The translations under genes and the position numbers were made by a program. Positions 1 through 8,318 of a stretch of DNA of 37,038 nt are shown piece by piece; the first letter of the stretch is position 1; each line of letters opens with the position of its first letter. The notes beneath the pieces are model-generated. The model made no database searches and was not told the origin of the DNA. It worked only from the letters and a program-made list of their open reading frames with translations. The stretch comes from JAPOQD01 sp964620555 (GTDB lineage Bacteria; Pseudomonadota; Gammaproteobacteria; Pseudomonadales; Halieaceae): NCBI GenBank assembly GCA_964620555.1, contig CAZUGZ010000023.1:1-37038 (forward strand). Direction: 5' to 3'.

Positions 1-1505
1 CAGCGCCAGGCCACCAAGGACGCCGGCAAGATTGCCGGCCTGGATGTACAGCGCATCATCAACGAGCCCACGGCGGCGGCCCTGGCTTACGGCATGGACA
101 AGGCCACCGGCGACAAGACCATCGCGGTCTACGACCTCGGCGGTGGCACTTTCGATATCTCGATCATCGAGATCGCCGAAGTCGACGGGGAATACCAGTT
201 CGAGGTGTTGTCCACCAATGGCGATACCTTTCTCGGTGGCGAAGACTTCGATCTGCGCCTGATCGAGTACCTGGCGGAGGAATTCAAGAAGGAGAGTTCC
301 ATCGACCTGCACAACGACCCGCTGGCCCTGCAGCGTCTCAAGGAAGCGGCCGAGAAAGCCAAGATCGAGCTCTCGTCCAGCCAGCAGACGGAAGTGAACC
401 NNNNNNNNNNTATATCACCGCCGATGCCACCGGTCCCAAGCACCTGGTGGTGAAGCTGTCCCGGGCCAAGCTGGAATCCCTGGTCGAGGACCTGGTGCTG
501 AAGACCCTGGAGCCGATGAAAATCGCGCTCCGGGACGCCGAGCTCAAGCCCGATGCAATCGACGACGTGATCCTGGTCGGTGGCCAGACGCGGATGCCCC
601 TGGTGCAGGCCAAGGTGACGGAATTTTTCGGCAAGGAGCCGCGCAAGGACGTCAACCCCGATGAAGCGGTGGCCATGGGAGCGGCCCTGCAGGGCGCGGT
701 CCTCAGTGGCGATGTGAAAGACGTGCTGCTGCTCGATGTGACGCCCCTGACGCTGGGTATCGAGACCATGGGCGGCGTGGCCACGCCACTGATCGAGAAG
801 AACACCACGATTCCCACCCGCAAGGCGCAGATCTTTTCCACTGCGGAAGACAACCAGACGGCGGTGACCATTCACGTGGTCCAGGGGGAGCGCAAACAGG
901 CCCAGGCCAACAAGAGCCTGGGGCGTTTCGACCTGGCCAACATTCCCCCGGCGCCGCGGGGACTGCCGCAGATCGAAGTGACTTTCGATCTGGATGCCAA
1001 CGGAATCCTGCACGTCTCCGCCCAGGACAAGGCCACGGGCAAGGAGCAGTCGATTCGCATTACCGCCTCCAGCGGGCTGGACGACAAGGAGATCGAGGCG
1101 ATGGTGGCGGATGCCGAGGCCCACGCCGAGGCCGACTCCAAATTCGAGCAACTGGTGGGCGCGCGCAATACCTGCGAGAGCCTGGTCCACGCAACCAGGA
1201 AAACCCTGGAAGAGGCCGGCGACAAGGCCACCGAGGAGGAGCGCTCCAACATCGAGGCGGCGCTCGCCGAAGCCGAACAGGCGATAGCGGGCGATGACCT
1301 GGCAGCCATCGAGGCGGCCACCGCCAAGGTGACGGAACACTCCGGCGGCCTGGCCCAGAAGCTGTACGAGGAACAGGCGGCCGCGGCGGCCGCAGCCGAG
1401 GGGGCCGCGGCGCAGAGCGACCCCCAGGCCGAGGCCGAGCCGGCCGAAGACGCGGTGGATGCCGAATTTGAGGAAGTGCGGGAAGACGACAAGAAGGCCG
1501 GATAA
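1..1505 (+). CDS. dnaK: Molecular chaperone DnaK (Hsp70), 5'-truncated by window edge and containing an assembly gap
   Basis: Hsp70 ATPase chaperone that folds and protects cytosolic proteins with DnaJ and GrpE. The reading frame is open from base 1 (frame 1) and starts at about residue 152 of the E. coli protein, so roughly 150 N-terminal residues lie upstream of the window. The phosphate-binding stretch VYDLGGGTFD, the linker DVKDVLLLDVTPLTLGIE and the C-terminal tail ending DAEFEEVREDDKKAG are all typical. Ten N bases (401-410) interrupt it: before the gap the frame is 1, after it frame 3. E. coli has only Leu-Pro between the flanking residues VN and YITADATGPK, so the true missing sequence is probably about 5 bases and the gene intact. 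Alanine-rich low-complexity tail before the acidic end. dnaJ follows after 93 bases. Confidence 0.97.
   Translation, partial: APGHQGRRQDCRPGCTAHHQRAHGGGPGLRHGQGHRRQDHRGLRPRRWHFRYLDHRDRRSRRGIPVRGVVHQWRYLSRWRRLRSAPDRVPGGGIQEGEFHRPAQRPAGPAASQGSGRESQDRALVQPADGSEXXXXYITADATGPKHLVVKLSRAKLESLVEDLVLKTLEPMKIALRDAELKPDAIDDVILVGGQTRMPLVQAKVTEFFGKEPRKDVNPDEAVAMGAALQGAVLSGDVKDVLLLDVTPLTLGIETMGGVATPLIEKNTTIPTRKAQIFSTAEDNQTAVTIHVVQGERKQAQANKSLGRFDLANIPPAPRGLPQIEVTFDLDANGILHVSAQDKATGKEQSIRITASSGLDDKEIEAMVADAEAHAEADSKFEQLVGARNTCESLVHATRKTLEEAGDKATEEERSNIEAALAEAEQAIAGDDLAAIEAATAKVTEHSGGLAQKLYEEQAAAAAAAEGAAAQSDPQAEAEPAEDAVDAEFEEVREDDKKAG
401..410. other. Assembly gap (10 N) inside dnaK
   Basis: Ten ambiguous bases join two dnaK pieces that are out of frame with each other. 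Eleven bases (400-410) lie between the Asn codon and the next conserved Tyr codon, which is not a multiple of three, so the N run is a fixed-length placeholder rather than a measured distance. Confidence 0.97.
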
Positions 1506-1524
1506 AGAGCGGCGCCGGCACTGC

Positions 1525-1545
1525 GCCGCAGCGTGGGGCTGCGGC
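1525..1545 (+). other. Stem-loop in the dnaK-dnaJ intergenic region
   Basis: Perfect 7-bp inverted repeat GCCGCAG / CTGCGGC with a 7-base loop, 19 bases after the dnaK stop. No T-run follows, so it is not an obvious rho-independent terminator; it may be an mRNA-processing or attenuation hairpin that lowers dnaJ relative to dnaK. Functional role is inference. Confidence 0.4.
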
Positions 1546-1598
1546 TTGCCGTGAGCACTGGTGAGAACCGCGGGTACAGCGGTCGGATAATGTGAAAC

Positions 1599-2720
1599 AT
1601 GGCAAAACGCGATTACTACGAAGTCCTCGGCGTCGGCAAGCAGGCCGATGAACGGGAGATCAAGAAGGCCTACCGCCGGGTGGCCATGAAGCACCACCCG
1701 GACCGCAATCCCGGTGACGCCGCTTCGGAGGAGAAGTTCAAGGAGGCCAGCGAGGCCTACGAAATTCTCTCCGATAGCGAGAAACGCAATGCCTACGACC
1801 AGTTCGGTCACGCCGGGGTGGACCCGCAGGTGGGCAGGAGCGGCGGTTTTTCCGGTAGTTTCAGCGACATCTTTGGCGATGTGTTCGGCGACATCTTCGG
1901 TGGCGGCCGCCAGCGCGGCGGGCCGCAACGGGGGTCCGACCTGCGCTACACCCTGGACATCAGCCTGGAAGACGCGGTGCGCGGCACCAACGTCAAGATC
2001 CGGGTGCCCACCATGGTGACCTGCAAGGTCTGTTCCGGCAGCGGCGCCAAGGCGGGCCGCCCACCTACCACCTGCACCACCTGCCAGGGTGTCGGCCAGG
2101 TGACGATGAAACAGGGTTTTTTCCAGGTGCAGCAAACCTGTCCCACCTGCCGCGGCAAGGGCCGGGTGATCACCGACCCCTGCACCAGTTGTCACGGCGC
2201 CGGCCGGGTCGAGGATGTCAAGACACTTTCGGTGAAGGTGCCGGCAGGGGTCGACAGCGGGGATCGCATCCGCCTTTCCGGGGAGGGCGAGGCGGGCCCG
2301 GCGGGGGGTGAATCCGGTGATTTGTACGTGCAGATGGAAGTGCAGGAGCACGCCATTTTCAAGCGCGACGGCGCCCACCTCTATTGCGATGTGCCGATCG
2401 CCGTCACCCATGCGGCCTTGGGTGGCGAACTGGAAGTACCGACCCTGGAGGGCCGGGTGAAATTGAAGGTACCCCCCGGCACCCAGACCGGCAAGCTGTT
2501 CCGCCTGCGCGGCAAGGGTGTAAAACCCGTGCGAGGTGGTATGGTTGGCGACCTGTTGTGCCGGGTGGAAGTGGAGACGCCGGTGAACCTGAGCAAGAAG
2601 CAGAAAAAACTGCTGGAAGAGTTGCAGCAGACCTTGACCGAGGCGGGAAGCGAGAATTCGCCCCGGCAGTCGCGCTGGTTCTCGGGAGTCAGAAACTTTT
2701 TTGAAGACCTGAAGATATGA
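1599..2720 (+). CDS. dnaJ: Co-chaperone DnaJ (Hsp40)
   Basis: Stimulates DnaK ATPase and delivers unfolded substrates. The 373-residue length is normal for the family. Order: J domain (residues 1-70) with the HPD triad at 33-35; Gly/Phe-rich linker with repeated FGDxFGD; zinc-finger domain with four CxxCxGxG-type repeats (CKVCSGSG, CTTCQGVG, CPTCRGKG, CTSCHGAG); C-terminal substrate-binding beta domains. The ATG start gives the standard N-terminus MAKRDYYEVLGV. The Shine-Dalgarno is weak, so translation may depend on coupling or the upstream hairpin. Its stop overlaps the dapB start as ATGA, which implies translational coupling. Confidence 0.98.
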   Translation: MAKRDYYEVLGVGKQADEREIKKAYRRVAMKHHPDRNPGDAASEEKFKEASEAYEILSDSEKRNAYDQFGHAGVDPQVGRSGGFSGSFSDIFGDVFGDIFGGGRQRGGPQRGSDLRYTLDISLEDAVRGTNVKIRVPTMVTCKVCSGSGAKAGRPPTTCTTCQGVGQVTMKQGFFQVQQTCPTCRGKGRVITDPCTSCHGAGRVEDVKTLSVKVPAGVDSGDRIRLSGEGEAGPAGGESGDLYVQMEVQEHAIFKRDGAHLYCDVPIAVTHAALGGELEVPTLEGRVKLKVPPGTQTGKLFRLRGKGVKPVRGGMVGDLLCRVEVETPVNLSKKQKKLLEELQQTLTEAGSENSPRQSRWFSGVRNFFEDLKI

Positions 2721-3544
2721 ACGGGAAAATTGCCATCGCCGGCGCCGCCGGACGCATGGGCCGCGCTCTGCTGGAGGCGCTGGCCGACAACGGGCTGGGC
2801 CTGCAACTGGCCGCCGCCAGCGAACAGCCGGACAGCACCCTGCTGGGTGTGGACGCCGGCGAACTGGTGGGCCTGGGCAAACTGGGTGTGCCCCTGGTCG
2901 GTGATCTCGCCGATGTTTTGCCGGACTTCGATGTGCTGATCGACTTCACTGTCCCCGCGGCGACTTTGGCCAATGTGCGGGCGTGCAGCGCGGCCGGCAA
3001 GGGGCTGGTGATCGGCACCACCGGGTTCACTCCGCAGCAGCAGGCCGAAATCGATGCCGCCGCCACCCGCGTGGCGATTTGCCAGGCCTCGAATTTCAGC
3101 ACCGGGGTCAACGTCTGCTTCGAGTTGCTGGAAACGGCGGCCCGGCTGCTGGGCGGGGATGCCGACATCGAAATCCAGGAGATGCACCATCGCCACAAGC
3201 TCGACGCCCCCTCGGGCACTGCCTTGGGCATGGGCGAAGTGGTGGCGCGGGCGCTGGGCCGGGATCTTTCCCAGGTGGCGGTCTTCGGCCGCCAGGGGCA
3301 GACCGGGGCACGCGACGGCGCAACCATCGGCTTTGCCACCCAGCGCGGCGGCGACGTGGTGGGGGAGCATACGGTCACCTTCGCGGCCGCCGGGGAACGG
3401 GTGGAAATCAGTCACAAGGCCTCCAGCCGCCAGTGCTTCGCCCGCGGCGCACTGCGCGCCGCAGGCTGGCTGGCCTCGCAGCCGGCGGGCCGCTACGACA
3501 TGCGTGACGTGCTGGGGCTGGGGCAGGGTTCGGACGATGAGTGA
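2717..3544 (+). CDS. dapB: 4-hydroxy-tetrahydrodipicolinate reductase
   Basis: NAD(P)H-dependent reductase of the diaminopimelate/lysine pathway, cytosolic. 275 residues, normal length. The N-terminal Rossmann motif GAAGRMGR is at residues 8-15 and the family signature with HHRHKLDAPSGTA is near residues 156-168, containing the catalytic His and Lys. The ATG overlaps the dnaJ stop by 4 bases, and its own stop overlaps the next gene by 8 bases. dnaK-dnaJ-dapB order is common in gammaproteobacteria; carAB, which often follows, is absent here and a chaperedoxin gene takes its place. Confidence 0.97.
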   Translation: MNGKIAIAGAAGRMGRALLEALADNGLGLQLAAASEQPDSTLLGVDAGELVGLGKLGVPLVGDLADVLPDFDVLIDFTVPAATLANVRACSAAGKGLVIGTTGFTPQQQAEIDAAATRVAICQASNFSTGVNVCFELLETAARLLGGDADIEIQEMHHRHKLDAPSGTALGMGEVVARALGRDLSQVAVFGRQGQTGARDGATIGFATQRGGDVVGEHTVTFAAAGERVEISHKASSRQCFARGALRAAGWLASQPAGRYDMRDVLGLGQGSDDE

Positions 3545-4391
3545 ACACATCGTCGATATCGACGCCGGCAACGCGCAGCGCTATCTGATCGAGGAATCGG
3601 CCAGGCGCCCGGTGGTGGTGGATTTCTGGGCTGACTGGTGTGAACCCTGCAAGGCCCTGGCGCCGGTGCTGGAAAAACTGGCCAATGAATACCAGGGGCA
3701 ATTCCTGCTGGCCAAGGTCAATGCCGACCAGGAGCAGGGGCTGGCCCAGCAGTTGGGGGTGCGCAGCCTGCCCACGGTCATGGTCCTCAAGGACGGCCAG
3801 CCGGTGGACGGTTTTGCCGGTGCCCAGCCGGAAAACCAGGTACGGGAAATGCTGGACAAGCACCTGCCCAAGCCCTGGGACGCCCTGTTGCAGCAGGCCC
3901 GGCAACTGATCGGTGACGGCCAGCCGGCCGAGGCGCTGCCGCTGTTGCGCCGCGCCTACGACGAATCCGGGAAGCGCCACGACATCACGCTGGAGTATGC
4001 CCGTCAACTGATCGACGCGAAGCGGCTGGAAGAAGCCGAAAAGGTATTGGCCGCGGTGACCACGGTGGCTCGTGACGGGTCCTGGGAGCAGTTGCAGGCA
4101 CAGTTGAAGCTCAAGCAGGATGCCATGCAATCGCCGGAGATCGATGTACTTGAGCGCAAGTTAGCCGAAGATGACGGCAATTTTGAGGTGCGACAGCAGT
4201 TGGCGGTGCACTACAACCAGGTTGGCAGGCATCGCCAGGCGCTGGAGATGCTCATCGTCATCCTGGAGCAGGACCTGCAGTACGACGACGGTGGCAGCCG
4301 CAAGCTCCTGCTCGACATCATCGCCGCCCTGGGCAAGGGTGACCCGCTGGCGGCCGAATATCAGCGCAGATTGTTCGGGCTGATGTACTGA
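3537..4391 (+). CDS. cnoX: Thioredoxin-TPR chaperedoxin (CnoX/YbbN family)
   Basis: Predicted holdase-redox protein. 284 residues: thioredoxin fold (about 1-110) with the active site WCEPCK (Cys35, Cys38), followed by a tetratricopeptide-type helical C-terminus as in E. coli CnoX. E. coli CnoX lacks the first active-site Cys; this one keeps a complete CxxC and should be redox-active, as in several other proteobacterial homologues (family knowledge). The ATG at 3537 overlaps dapB by 8 bases, so it is translationally coupled into the dnaK-dnaJ-dapB series. Because CnoX-type proteins hand substrates to DnaK and GroEL, its location beside dnaKJ makes functional sense. A longer frame upstream of 3537 is only an out-of-frame shadow inside dapB. 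Confidence 0.93.
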   Translation: MSEHIVDIDAGNAQRYLIEESARRPVVVDFWADWCEPCKALAPVLEKLANEYQGQFLLAKVNADQEQGLAQQLGVRSLPTVMVLKDGQPVDGFAGAQPENQVREMLDKHLPKPWDALLQQARQLIGDGQPAEALPLLRRAYDESGKRHDITLEYARQLIDAKRLEEAEKVLAAVTTVARDGSWEQLQAQLKLKQDAMQSPEIDVLERKLAEDDGNFEVRQQLAVHYNQVGRHRQALEMLIVILEQDLQYDDGGSRKLLLDIIAALGKGDPLAAEYQRRLFGLMY

Positions 4392-4394
4392 GCA

Positions 4395-6836
4395 TTGGGA
4401 ACCACCTTGCAACGGCTCACGGGCATGGCCGGCAAAGCCGCAGCGGTGGTGCCGCTTCTGGTGCAGTGCCTGCTCGGCAGCCTGCCGGCAACCCCGGTGG
4501 CGGCCGGGGAAGAGGCCGCGGCGGTGCTGGAAGAGGTGGTGATCATCGGCACCCGCAAGAGCGGGCGCTCGGCTGCGGAATCCATCGTGCCGGTCGACGT
4601 GATCTCCGGCGAGGCCTTCGCACAGGTGGGCAACTCGGCGGATATTACCGACAACCTGCGGGTCAACGTCCCCTCCTTCAACGCCACCATCGCCTCGGGC
4701 GACGGTGACACCTTCGTCCGCCCCACAGCGCTGCGCGGCCTGGCGCCCGATCAGACCCTGGTGCTGGTGAACGGCAAGCGCCGCCATCGCGCCGCGCTGA
4801 TCGCCGAGTTCGTGCCCGCCGCCGGCAAGGGTGCCCATGGGCCCAACATCGGCATGATTCCGGGCATTGCGCTGCAGCGCGTAGAGGTCCTGCGCGACGG
4901 AGCCTCGGCCCAATACGGTGCCGACGCGATTGCCGGTGTCATCAATTTCGTCACCAGGGACGCGGCCGAGGGGGGGGAAATCCGGCTGCAGTTCGGCGAG
5001 TTCTTTGAAGGCGAACAGTCTCATGCCCTGGCCGGCAATGTCGGCCTGCCACTGGGTGACCGCGGATTCCTCAACCTGAGCCTGGAGTACGCCGAAAACG
5101 AAGCGCTGTCCCGGGGCATCCAGCGGCCCGACGCCCAGGCCCTGATCGACGCCGGCGTCCCCGGCGTGGGCGCGGATTCGCCGTTCGACGACGCGCCTCT
5201 GGTGCATACCTGGGGTCGGGCGGAAGGAGAAAACCTGCGCCTGTTCGTCAACGCCGGTATCGATCTCGGCGACAATGCTTCCGCTTATGCGCAGAGCAAC
5301 TACGCGGACACCTTCGGCCGCTACCGGTTCTTCTACCGTGGCCCGGACCACATCACTCTGCGAACCCTGCGCGACGAGCATGGCTTCAGCGGGCTTCCCG
5401 CCGGGTTCACGCCCTTCTTTGACGGCAATCAGAAGGACTTCAGCCTGGTGACGGGCATCAAGGGCAGTTTCGCCGGCGGGACGTGGTACGACCTCAGCGC
5501 CGGCTACGGCGAAAACCGGATCGGCTTCTTCCTCAACAACACCATCAACCAGAGCCTCGGCCTGGGCGCCGACGGCAACCCGGCACAGCGGGATTTCGAT
5601 GTGGGTGACCTGGAGCAGGAGGAAATCACGCTCAACGCCGATTTTTCCAGGCAGTTGACCAGTTCGGTTCACCTGGCTTTCGGCGCCGAGTGGCGCGAGG
5701 AAACCTTCGGCATCATCGCCGGGGAGCCCGCCTCGTACCTCGGTGCCGGCAGCAGCGGCTTCAAGGGTTTCGAGCCCGGCAATGCCGGTGCATTTGCTCG
5801 TGACAACTACGCGCTGTACGGGGAAATCGAACACGACCTGTCCGCCGCCCTGGTGGTGCAGTATGCCGCGCGCTACGAGGACTTCCCGGATTTCGGCGAC
5901 ACCGTCAACGGCAAGATCGCCGCCCGCTACCGGCTGTCCCCCGGCTTCAGCCTGCGCGGGGCGCTCTCCACCGGCTTCCACGCGCCGACGCCGGGGCAGG
6001 CCAATATCCAGAAGATCACCACCAACTTCAGCAACGATACCGGGCTGCAGGTGGAGTCCGGCACGGTTCCGCCGGACCATCCCCTGGCCCTGGCGGCCGG
6101 GGGATCACCATTGCGCGAAGAGCAATCGACCAACCTGAGCGTCGGTTTCGCCGCCGACCTGGGCAGTGCGGCTTCGCTCACCGCGGACTTCTACCGGATC
6201 GAAGTCGACGATCGCATTTTCAAGACCCAGAACCTGCCGACGGTCGATCCCGTCACCGGCATCGGCTCCAACATCCAGTTTTTCACCAACGCGTTGAACC
6301 TCGATGTCAGGGGCCTGGACCTGGTGCTGGCCTCTTCCTTCCACTGGGGCGGCAGCGGCGTGCATACCGGCCTGACCCTGGCCTACAACCACAATGAGGT
6401 GGAGGTGGCCAGCCAGAGCGCCGTCAACGGAATCCTGCCGGTTTCCGCCGCCGATGTGGAAGATATCGAGCACAGTTATCCCGAGGACCGCGTCAGCCTG
6501 GCGGCGAGTACCTCGGCGGGGACCAACTGGAGCCTGCTGGTGCGGCTCAATTACTTCGGCAGCCACTACGACGAACGCGGGCGCATCGACGGCGTGGATG
6601 GCGCGGCGCCGAGCAGGAAGATGGCCGCCACCTGGTTCGTGGACCTGGAACTCGACTACCGGGTCGGCGACCGCTGGCAGCTCGTCCTGGGTGCCTCCAA
6701 TGTGTTTGACGAGTACCCCGACCGCGTTGGTCCCCCCTACGCCAACCGGCTGAACGCGGGACTGCCCTACGCCCGCCGGACCGCCGCCAACTACGAGGGT
6801 GGTTCCTGGTACGCGCGGATGGTGTACCGCTGGTAA
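4395..6836 (+). CDS. TonB-dependent outer-membrane receptor, substrate unknown
   Basis: Outer-membrane active-transport receptor energised by TonB-ExbBD. 813 residues from a TTG three bases after the cnoX stop; an ATG at 4425 gives MAGKAAAVV and is an equally possible start because neither has a clear Shine-Dalgarno. The hydrophobic signal peptide ends near PVAAG. A TonB-box-like segment LEEVVIIGTRK is followed by the plug domain (LVLVNGKRRHRAALI; GIALQRVEVLRDGASAQYG; DAIAGVINFVT) and a C-terminal beta-barrel ending in MVYRW, a terminal aromatic as expected. GC content resembles its neighbours, so it looks native. No synthesis or transport partner genes adjoin it, so the substrate cannot be named. 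Confidence 0.9.
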   Translation: MGTTLQRLTGMAGKAAAVVPLLVQCLLGSLPATPVAAGEEAAAVLEEVVIIGTRKSGRSAAESIVPVDVISGEAFAQVGNSADITDNLRVNVPSFNATIASGDGDTFVRPTALRGLAPDQTLVLVNGKRRHRAALIAEFVPAAGKGAHGPNIGMIPGIALQRVEVLRDGASAQYGADAIAGVINFVTRDAAEGGEIRLQFGEFFEGEQSHALAGNVGLPLGDRGFLNLSLEYAENEALSRGIQRPDAQALIDAGVPGVGADSPFDDAPLVHTWGRAEGENLRLFVNAGIDLGDNASAYAQSNYADTFGRYRFFYRGPDHITLRTLRDEHGFSGLPAGFTPFFDGNQKDFSLVTGIKGSFAGGTWYDLSAGYGENRIGFFLNNTINQSLGLGADGNPAQRDFDVGDLEQEEITLNADFSRQLTSSVHLAFGAEWREETFGIIAGEPASYLGAGSSGFKGFEPGNAGAFARDNYALYGEIEHDLSAALVVQYAARYEDFPDFGDTVNGKIAARYRLSPGFSLRGALSTGFHAPTPGQANIQKITTNFSNDTGLQVESGTVPPDHPLALAAGGSPLREEQSTNLSVGFAADLGSAASLTADFYRIEVDDRIFKTQNLPTVDPVTGIGSNIQFFTNALNLDVRGLDLVLASSFHWGGSGVHTGLTLAYNHNEVEVASQSAVNGILPVSAADVEDIEHSYPEDRVSLAASTSAGTNWSLLVRLNYFGSHYDERGRIDGVDGAAPSRKMAATWFVDLELDYRVGDRWQLVLGASNVFDEYPDRVGPPYANRLNAGLPYARRTAANYEGGSWYARMVYRW

Positions 6837-6869
6837 GGGAGACCTCCGCCGTTTCCCGTAGACCGGTTT

Positions 6870-6913
6870 GGCAGACTTTTTTTTCTCTCCTTCCGTCTGC
6901 GGCAGACTATAAT
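6870..6913 (+). promoter_or_regulatory. Promoter and direct repeats upstream of the beta-barrel gene
   Basis: A perfect -10 hexamer TATAAT lies at 6908-6913, 33 bases before the ATG at 6947; the -35 region (6885-6890) is poor. Two exact copies of GGCAGACT at 6870-6877 and 6901-6908 are 31 bases apart, about three helical turns, and the second touches the -10. This arrangement suggests an activator or repressor site; the regulator is unknown. Confidence 0.5.
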
Positions 6914-6946
6914 CAGGGTATTCGACCATTGACCCTGGAGGCCGCA

Positions 6947-7828
6947 ATGCCACTCGTCCCGTCACCTTTGTCCCGTGCTGTCCGTTGTCTGGCTGGCGCA
7001 GTGCTGCTGGCCATCTCCCTCACCAGTCCGGCCGCGGCGGAGAGTTCTGCCTGGTATGTGGCGGTGGGCCTCGGGGCCGACAGTGCCTCCACAGTCGAGC
7101 ACAGTGGCAGCAACAGGGACAACCTCTGTTATCCCGATGACGATTGCAGTCACCTGCCCGGTGGCAGACCCGAGGGGTACCGCTGGCACTACGACCTGGA
7201 TACCGAAACCGGCGCGCTGCTGGAACTGGCCGTGGGGCGTGGCTTTGGCCCGCTGCGCCTGGAACTGGCCGCCACCCAGTTCACCAATGACACCGATGAG
7301 CACACCTATACTGGTGGCGGCTACCTGGGTGGCAGCCCGAGAAGGTCCGCCGACAACGATATCCGCTCCGGCGGTATGGCCGGCGTCGACGGGCTGCGCA
7401 CCCGGGCCGTGTCCATCAACGCCTACTACGACTTTGCGCAATTCGGGGAACGCTTCACGCCCTACCTGGGGGTGGGGCTCGGGTTGGCCGAGGTCGAGGT
7501 ATCGGATCTGTTCTATCGCTCCGACTACCGGGGAACCCAGCCGCCTTCGGGGCCGCCGCTGTCCTTCTACAACTCCAATCAACTCGTCAGTTTCGACGAC
7601 ACCAGCCTGTCCCGGCATCTGTACGCGGGCGCCGACTACCGCCTCAATGACCAGTTTCTGCTGGGCCTGAAACTGGCCTATGTCCGCGTCGGCAATATCG
7701 AGTCACGCAACGGCTACCTCGTGCACCCGATTGCGGATGCGACCAATGTCACCAAGATTTCCGGGATGGATCACTGGTCCCTGGCGGTCACCCTGAAGTA
7801 CCGGTTCGGCGGTCGAGACCACCGTTGA
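6947..7828 (+). CDS. Outer-membrane beta-barrel protein, function unknown
   Basis: 293 residues. The ATG at 6947 is chosen because GGAGG sits 5 bases upstream; an in-frame TTG at 6929 lacks this. Signal peptide: basic N-region, hydrophobic core AGAVLLAISLTS, cleavage near PAAAES. The mature protein shows alternating hydrophobic/polar strands rich in Tyr, Gly and Asp (AWYVAVGLGADS; FTPYLGVGLGLAEVEV; LKLAYVRVGN; LAVTLKYRFGG), the pattern of an 8-10-strand OmpA/OmpW-like or 'outer membrane protein beta-barrel' fold. Two cysteines near residues 57-64 (CYPDDDC) may form a loop disulphide. It has its own promoter and may be regulated separately from the upstream receptor. No specific function can be assigned. 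Confidence 0.85.
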   Translation: MPLVPSPLSRAVRCLAGAVLLAISLTSPAAAESSAWYVAVGLGADSASTVEHSGSNRDNLCYPDDDCSHLPGGRPEGYRWHYDLDTETGALLELAVGRGFGPLRLELAATQFTNDTDEHTYTGGGYLGGSPRRSADNDIRSGGMAGVDGLRTRAVSINAYYDFAQFGERFTPYLGVGLGLAEVEVSDLFYRSDYRGTQPPSGPPLSFYNSNQLVSFDDTSLSRHLYAGADYRLNDQFLLGLKLAYVRVGNIESRNGYLVHPIADATNVTKISGMDHWSLAVTLKYRFGGRDHR

Positions 7829-8227
7829 CAGCGATAATCATGGGACACCCATCGAAAAAATCTCCGAGGGGCGTGAAAGCAACTGCCGCGTTACCGTACT
7901 GGAAGCTTCGGACACCGTCGGCGACCGTTTGCGCAGAGGCGACTCGGCCAACACCTGTGGCAGCCAGACCTATTTTCCCGTGCCGCGAGGCCCGAACAGG
8001 AAGAAACTGCGCTTTGGCAGTGGCAGCAGTCTTTTATACATGTCGATGATTCCGTCATTTTCGCCGTAAAAATAACGGAATAACCGACTAGAGGCAGTTT
8101 TGAAATGTCTCATTGACGGGGAAGGTTGCGGTATCTTTCAACGATGCACCTTTCCGCGGGGATCAGAGAGCCAAAGGGGCCAAGAGTCGAGCAAGTCAGG
8201 TTGCGAAAACGAATCAGACTGCCCAAT

Positions 8228-8265
8228 AGACATGAATTAGACATAATCTAGTTTCTAAAAGACAT
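8228..8265 (+). repeat. Three phased AGACAT copies in an AT-rich stretch
   Basis: Exact AGACAT hexamers at 8228-8233, 8239-8244 and 8260-8265; the start-to-start distances of 11 and 21 bases are close to one and two helical turns. They lie 118-155 bases upstream of the aldehyde dehydrogenase start, a position typical of activator sites. No known regulator is recognised. Confidence 0.35.
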
Positions 8266-8318
8266 TTTTGATAATAATTTAGCCTCCAGAGATCGGTTTT
8301 CCGAGGCAGTTCTCGCCG

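Noticed and set aside
129..2411. Very long open frame on the minus strand opposite dnaK and dnaJ, and many similar antisense frames
   Set aside because: High GC produces long shadow frames; the plus strand encodes clear DnaK and DnaJ, and the antisense translations are low-complexity without known domains.
7825..8049. 74-residue plus-strand frame after the beta-barrel gene
   Set aside because: Begins at TTG inside the previous stop region, no ribosome site, no recognisable domain.
8091..8311. GAGGCAGTT at 8091-8099 and 8303-8311 as a 9-bp target duplication of a lost element
   Set aside because: The sequence between shows no terminal inverted repeats or coding remnant; a 9-mer twice in 200 bases may be chance.
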